The notes under the pieces were generated by a model, which worked only from the letters and a program-made list of their open reading frames with translations, had not been told where the DNA came from and did no database searches. Positions 5,634 to 6,609 of a stretch of 6,609 nt of DNA are shown here, one piece after another. The position numbers were made by a program, and so were the translations under genes. This DNA comes from Prolixibacteraceae bacterium. GTDB taxonomy: Bacteria; Bacteroidota; Bacteroidia; Bacteroidales; Prolixibacteraceae. The stretch spans positions 1 to 6,609 of the forward strand of contig JAEUSS010000345.1 in NCBI GenBank assembly GCA_016788685.1, read 5' to 3'. How positions within the stretch are numbered: position 1 is the first letter of the stretch; every line of letters starts with the position of its first letter.

Positions 5634-6578
5634 GTGACATTTAATCAGCTCAAATACGTTTTAGAAATAGTTGCCGCCGGAAGTTTCTCGGCAGCAGCGC
5701 AAAAGCTGGGTTTAACCCAACCAGCCTTAAGTCTTCAGATTCAGACACTGGAAAATGAACTGGACTTTAAGATCATCGATCGCAGCCGGAAACCCTTTGC
5801 ATTAACTCCGGAAGGTGAACTGTTTGTCGTCAAAGCCCGCGAGATTGTGTTGATGACCGAATCGCTGAGCAACCTGAGCCTCGAACTTAGCAGCCAGATC
5901 AAAGGCGTACTCCGGGTGGGCATCATTCCAACTCTTTCGCCTTACCTGGTTCCGCTTTTTATCGGGGTGCTCAGCCGGAACTATCCCGAACTGCAAACCG
6001 TGATTCAGGAAATGGTAACCGAAGAAATTATTTCACGGCTTAACCGGGGCGAACTGGATGCGGGTATTCTGTCGACACCGCTGGATGCTCCGGCCAGATT
6101 TGAACCTCTCTTTTATGAAAAGTTCTTCCTCTACGTCTCGGATACTCACCCGTTTTTTGAACTTGACGAAGTGAAGCCGGGCGAAATAAATCCGGATGAA
6201 ATGTGGTATTTGCACGAAGGAAATTGTTTCCAGAACCAGGTGAATGCGATTTGCCCGGTAAACAATCCCGACTTTTCAGGGCAGTTGCGTTACGTTTCCA
6301 ACTCCATCGAGTCGCTGCGCCGCATTGTAGAAAGTAAAAACGGAGCCACTTTTATTCCTGAACTGGCAACGATCGGCATCCCGGCAGAGCAGGAAGAACT
6401 GGTAAAACCGATTGCCGCACCAACTCCTTACCGGGAAATCAGTCTGGCCTTATCGCGGCTTCACAGCAAAGAGAAGCTGGTTCAGGCCTTTAAAGAAACC
6501 TTGCTGGCTAACATTCCGGAGCGGATGAAACATCGTCCCGAAGGCGAAAGGCTCGATACCCGGATCAGGATAAAATAA
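5634..6578 (+). CDS. oxyR: OxyR-type LysR-family hydrogen-peroxide sensor and regulator
   Basis: This 314-residue LysR-type regulator starts at GTG 5634. There is no other reasonable in-frame start, and MTFNQLKYVLEIVAAGSF is a standard LysR opening. The N-terminal winged helix-turn-helix (about 1-60) includes SFSAAAQKLGLTQPALSLQI and ALTPEGE. A linker helix leads to the effector domain from about residue 91 (GVLRVGIIPTLSPYLVP). The diagnostic feature is HEGNCFQNQVNAIC, with Cys198 and Cys207 nine positions apart, exactly as Cys199 and Cys208 in E. coli OxyR, which form the peroxide-induced disulfide. SIESLRRIV and FIPELA follow as in OxyR. The basic tail after about residue 295 is slightly long. 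The divergent dps neighbour supports a peroxide-response role. A two-Cys LysR of different function cannot be excluded but is less likely. Confidence 0.9.
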   Translation: MTFNQLKYVLEIVAAGSFSAAAQKLGLTQPALSLQIQTLENELDFKIIDRSRKPFALTPEGELFVVKAREIVLMTESLSNLSLELSSQIKGVLRVGIIPTLSPYLVPLFIGVLSRNYPELQTVIQEMVTEEIISRLNRGELDAGILSTPLDAPARFEPLFYEKFFLYVSDTHPFFELDEVKPGEINPDEMWYLHEGNCFQNQVNAICPVNNPDFSGQLRYVSNSIESLRRIVESKNGATFIPELATIGIPAEQEELVKPIAAPTPYREISLALSRLHSKEKLVQAFKETLLANIPERMKHRPEGERLDTRIRIK

Positions 6579-6579
6579 T

Positions 6580-6609
6580 ATGCAGATAGAGCGATCAGGT
6601 GACTTCAAG
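6580..6609 (+). CDS. Start of an unidentified gene just downstream of oxyR (partial)
   Basis: ATG 6580 opens a frame with no stop to the window end, reading MQIERSGDFK. It begins one base after the oxyR TAA, a spacing typical of co-transcribed, possibly translationally coupled genes. Ten codons are too few to name a family. The placement suggests co-expression with oxyR, but function cannot be inferred from the visible sequence. Confidence 0.5.
   Translation, partial: MQIERSGDFK

Overview
This 6.6 kb chromosomal window most likely comes from a member of the Bacteroidota. The protein versions (EttA, HisRS, HutH, a DUF4870 membrane protein) read like those of that phylum. Start codons lack clear Shine-Dalgarno sequences, and two candidate promoters carry the phylum's TAnnTTTG -7 element exactly (TAACTTTG before hisS; TATCTTTG before dps on the minus strand). 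A finer placement, perhaps Marinilabiliales/Prolixibacteraceae, is only an impression.

Layout. 1-200: the 3' end of ettA (ABC-F translation factor), then a perfect 19-bp palindrome and a second hairpin. 377-730: a small three-segment DUF4870 membrane protein. 892-1380: a WbuC-family cupin starting at GTG and ending at a strong 15-bp hairpin. 1381-1826: the longest stretch without a confident gene. It holds that terminator, nine degenerate 21-bp tandem units that stay open in one frame as a 7-residue repeat, a degenerate CACGGAG/CACAGAG-like segment, and a good hisS promoter. 1827-3191: hisS. 3458-4957: hutH. 4969-5027: a long structured hairpin between the convergent hutH and dps. 5064-5528 (minus): a Dps ferritin-like protein. 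5634-6578: an OxyR-type LysR regulator with the CX8C redox cysteine pair. 6580-6609: the first ten codons of another gene, running off the window.

How the genes fit together. The clearest functional unit is the divergent dps/oxyR pair, a peroxide sensor beside an iron-sequestering, peroxide-consuming protein. They share a 105-bp AT-rich intergenic region that carries both candidate promoters and a partial OxyR-like site. hisS and hutH are neighbours that both use histidine (tRNA charging versus degradation), but 266 bp and two hairpins separate them and no other hut gene is present, so they need not be co-regulated. The rest is housekeeping. The best candidate for something undescribed is the 21-bp/7-residue tandem array at 1410-1598. 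No defence, mobile or CRISPR system is visible.
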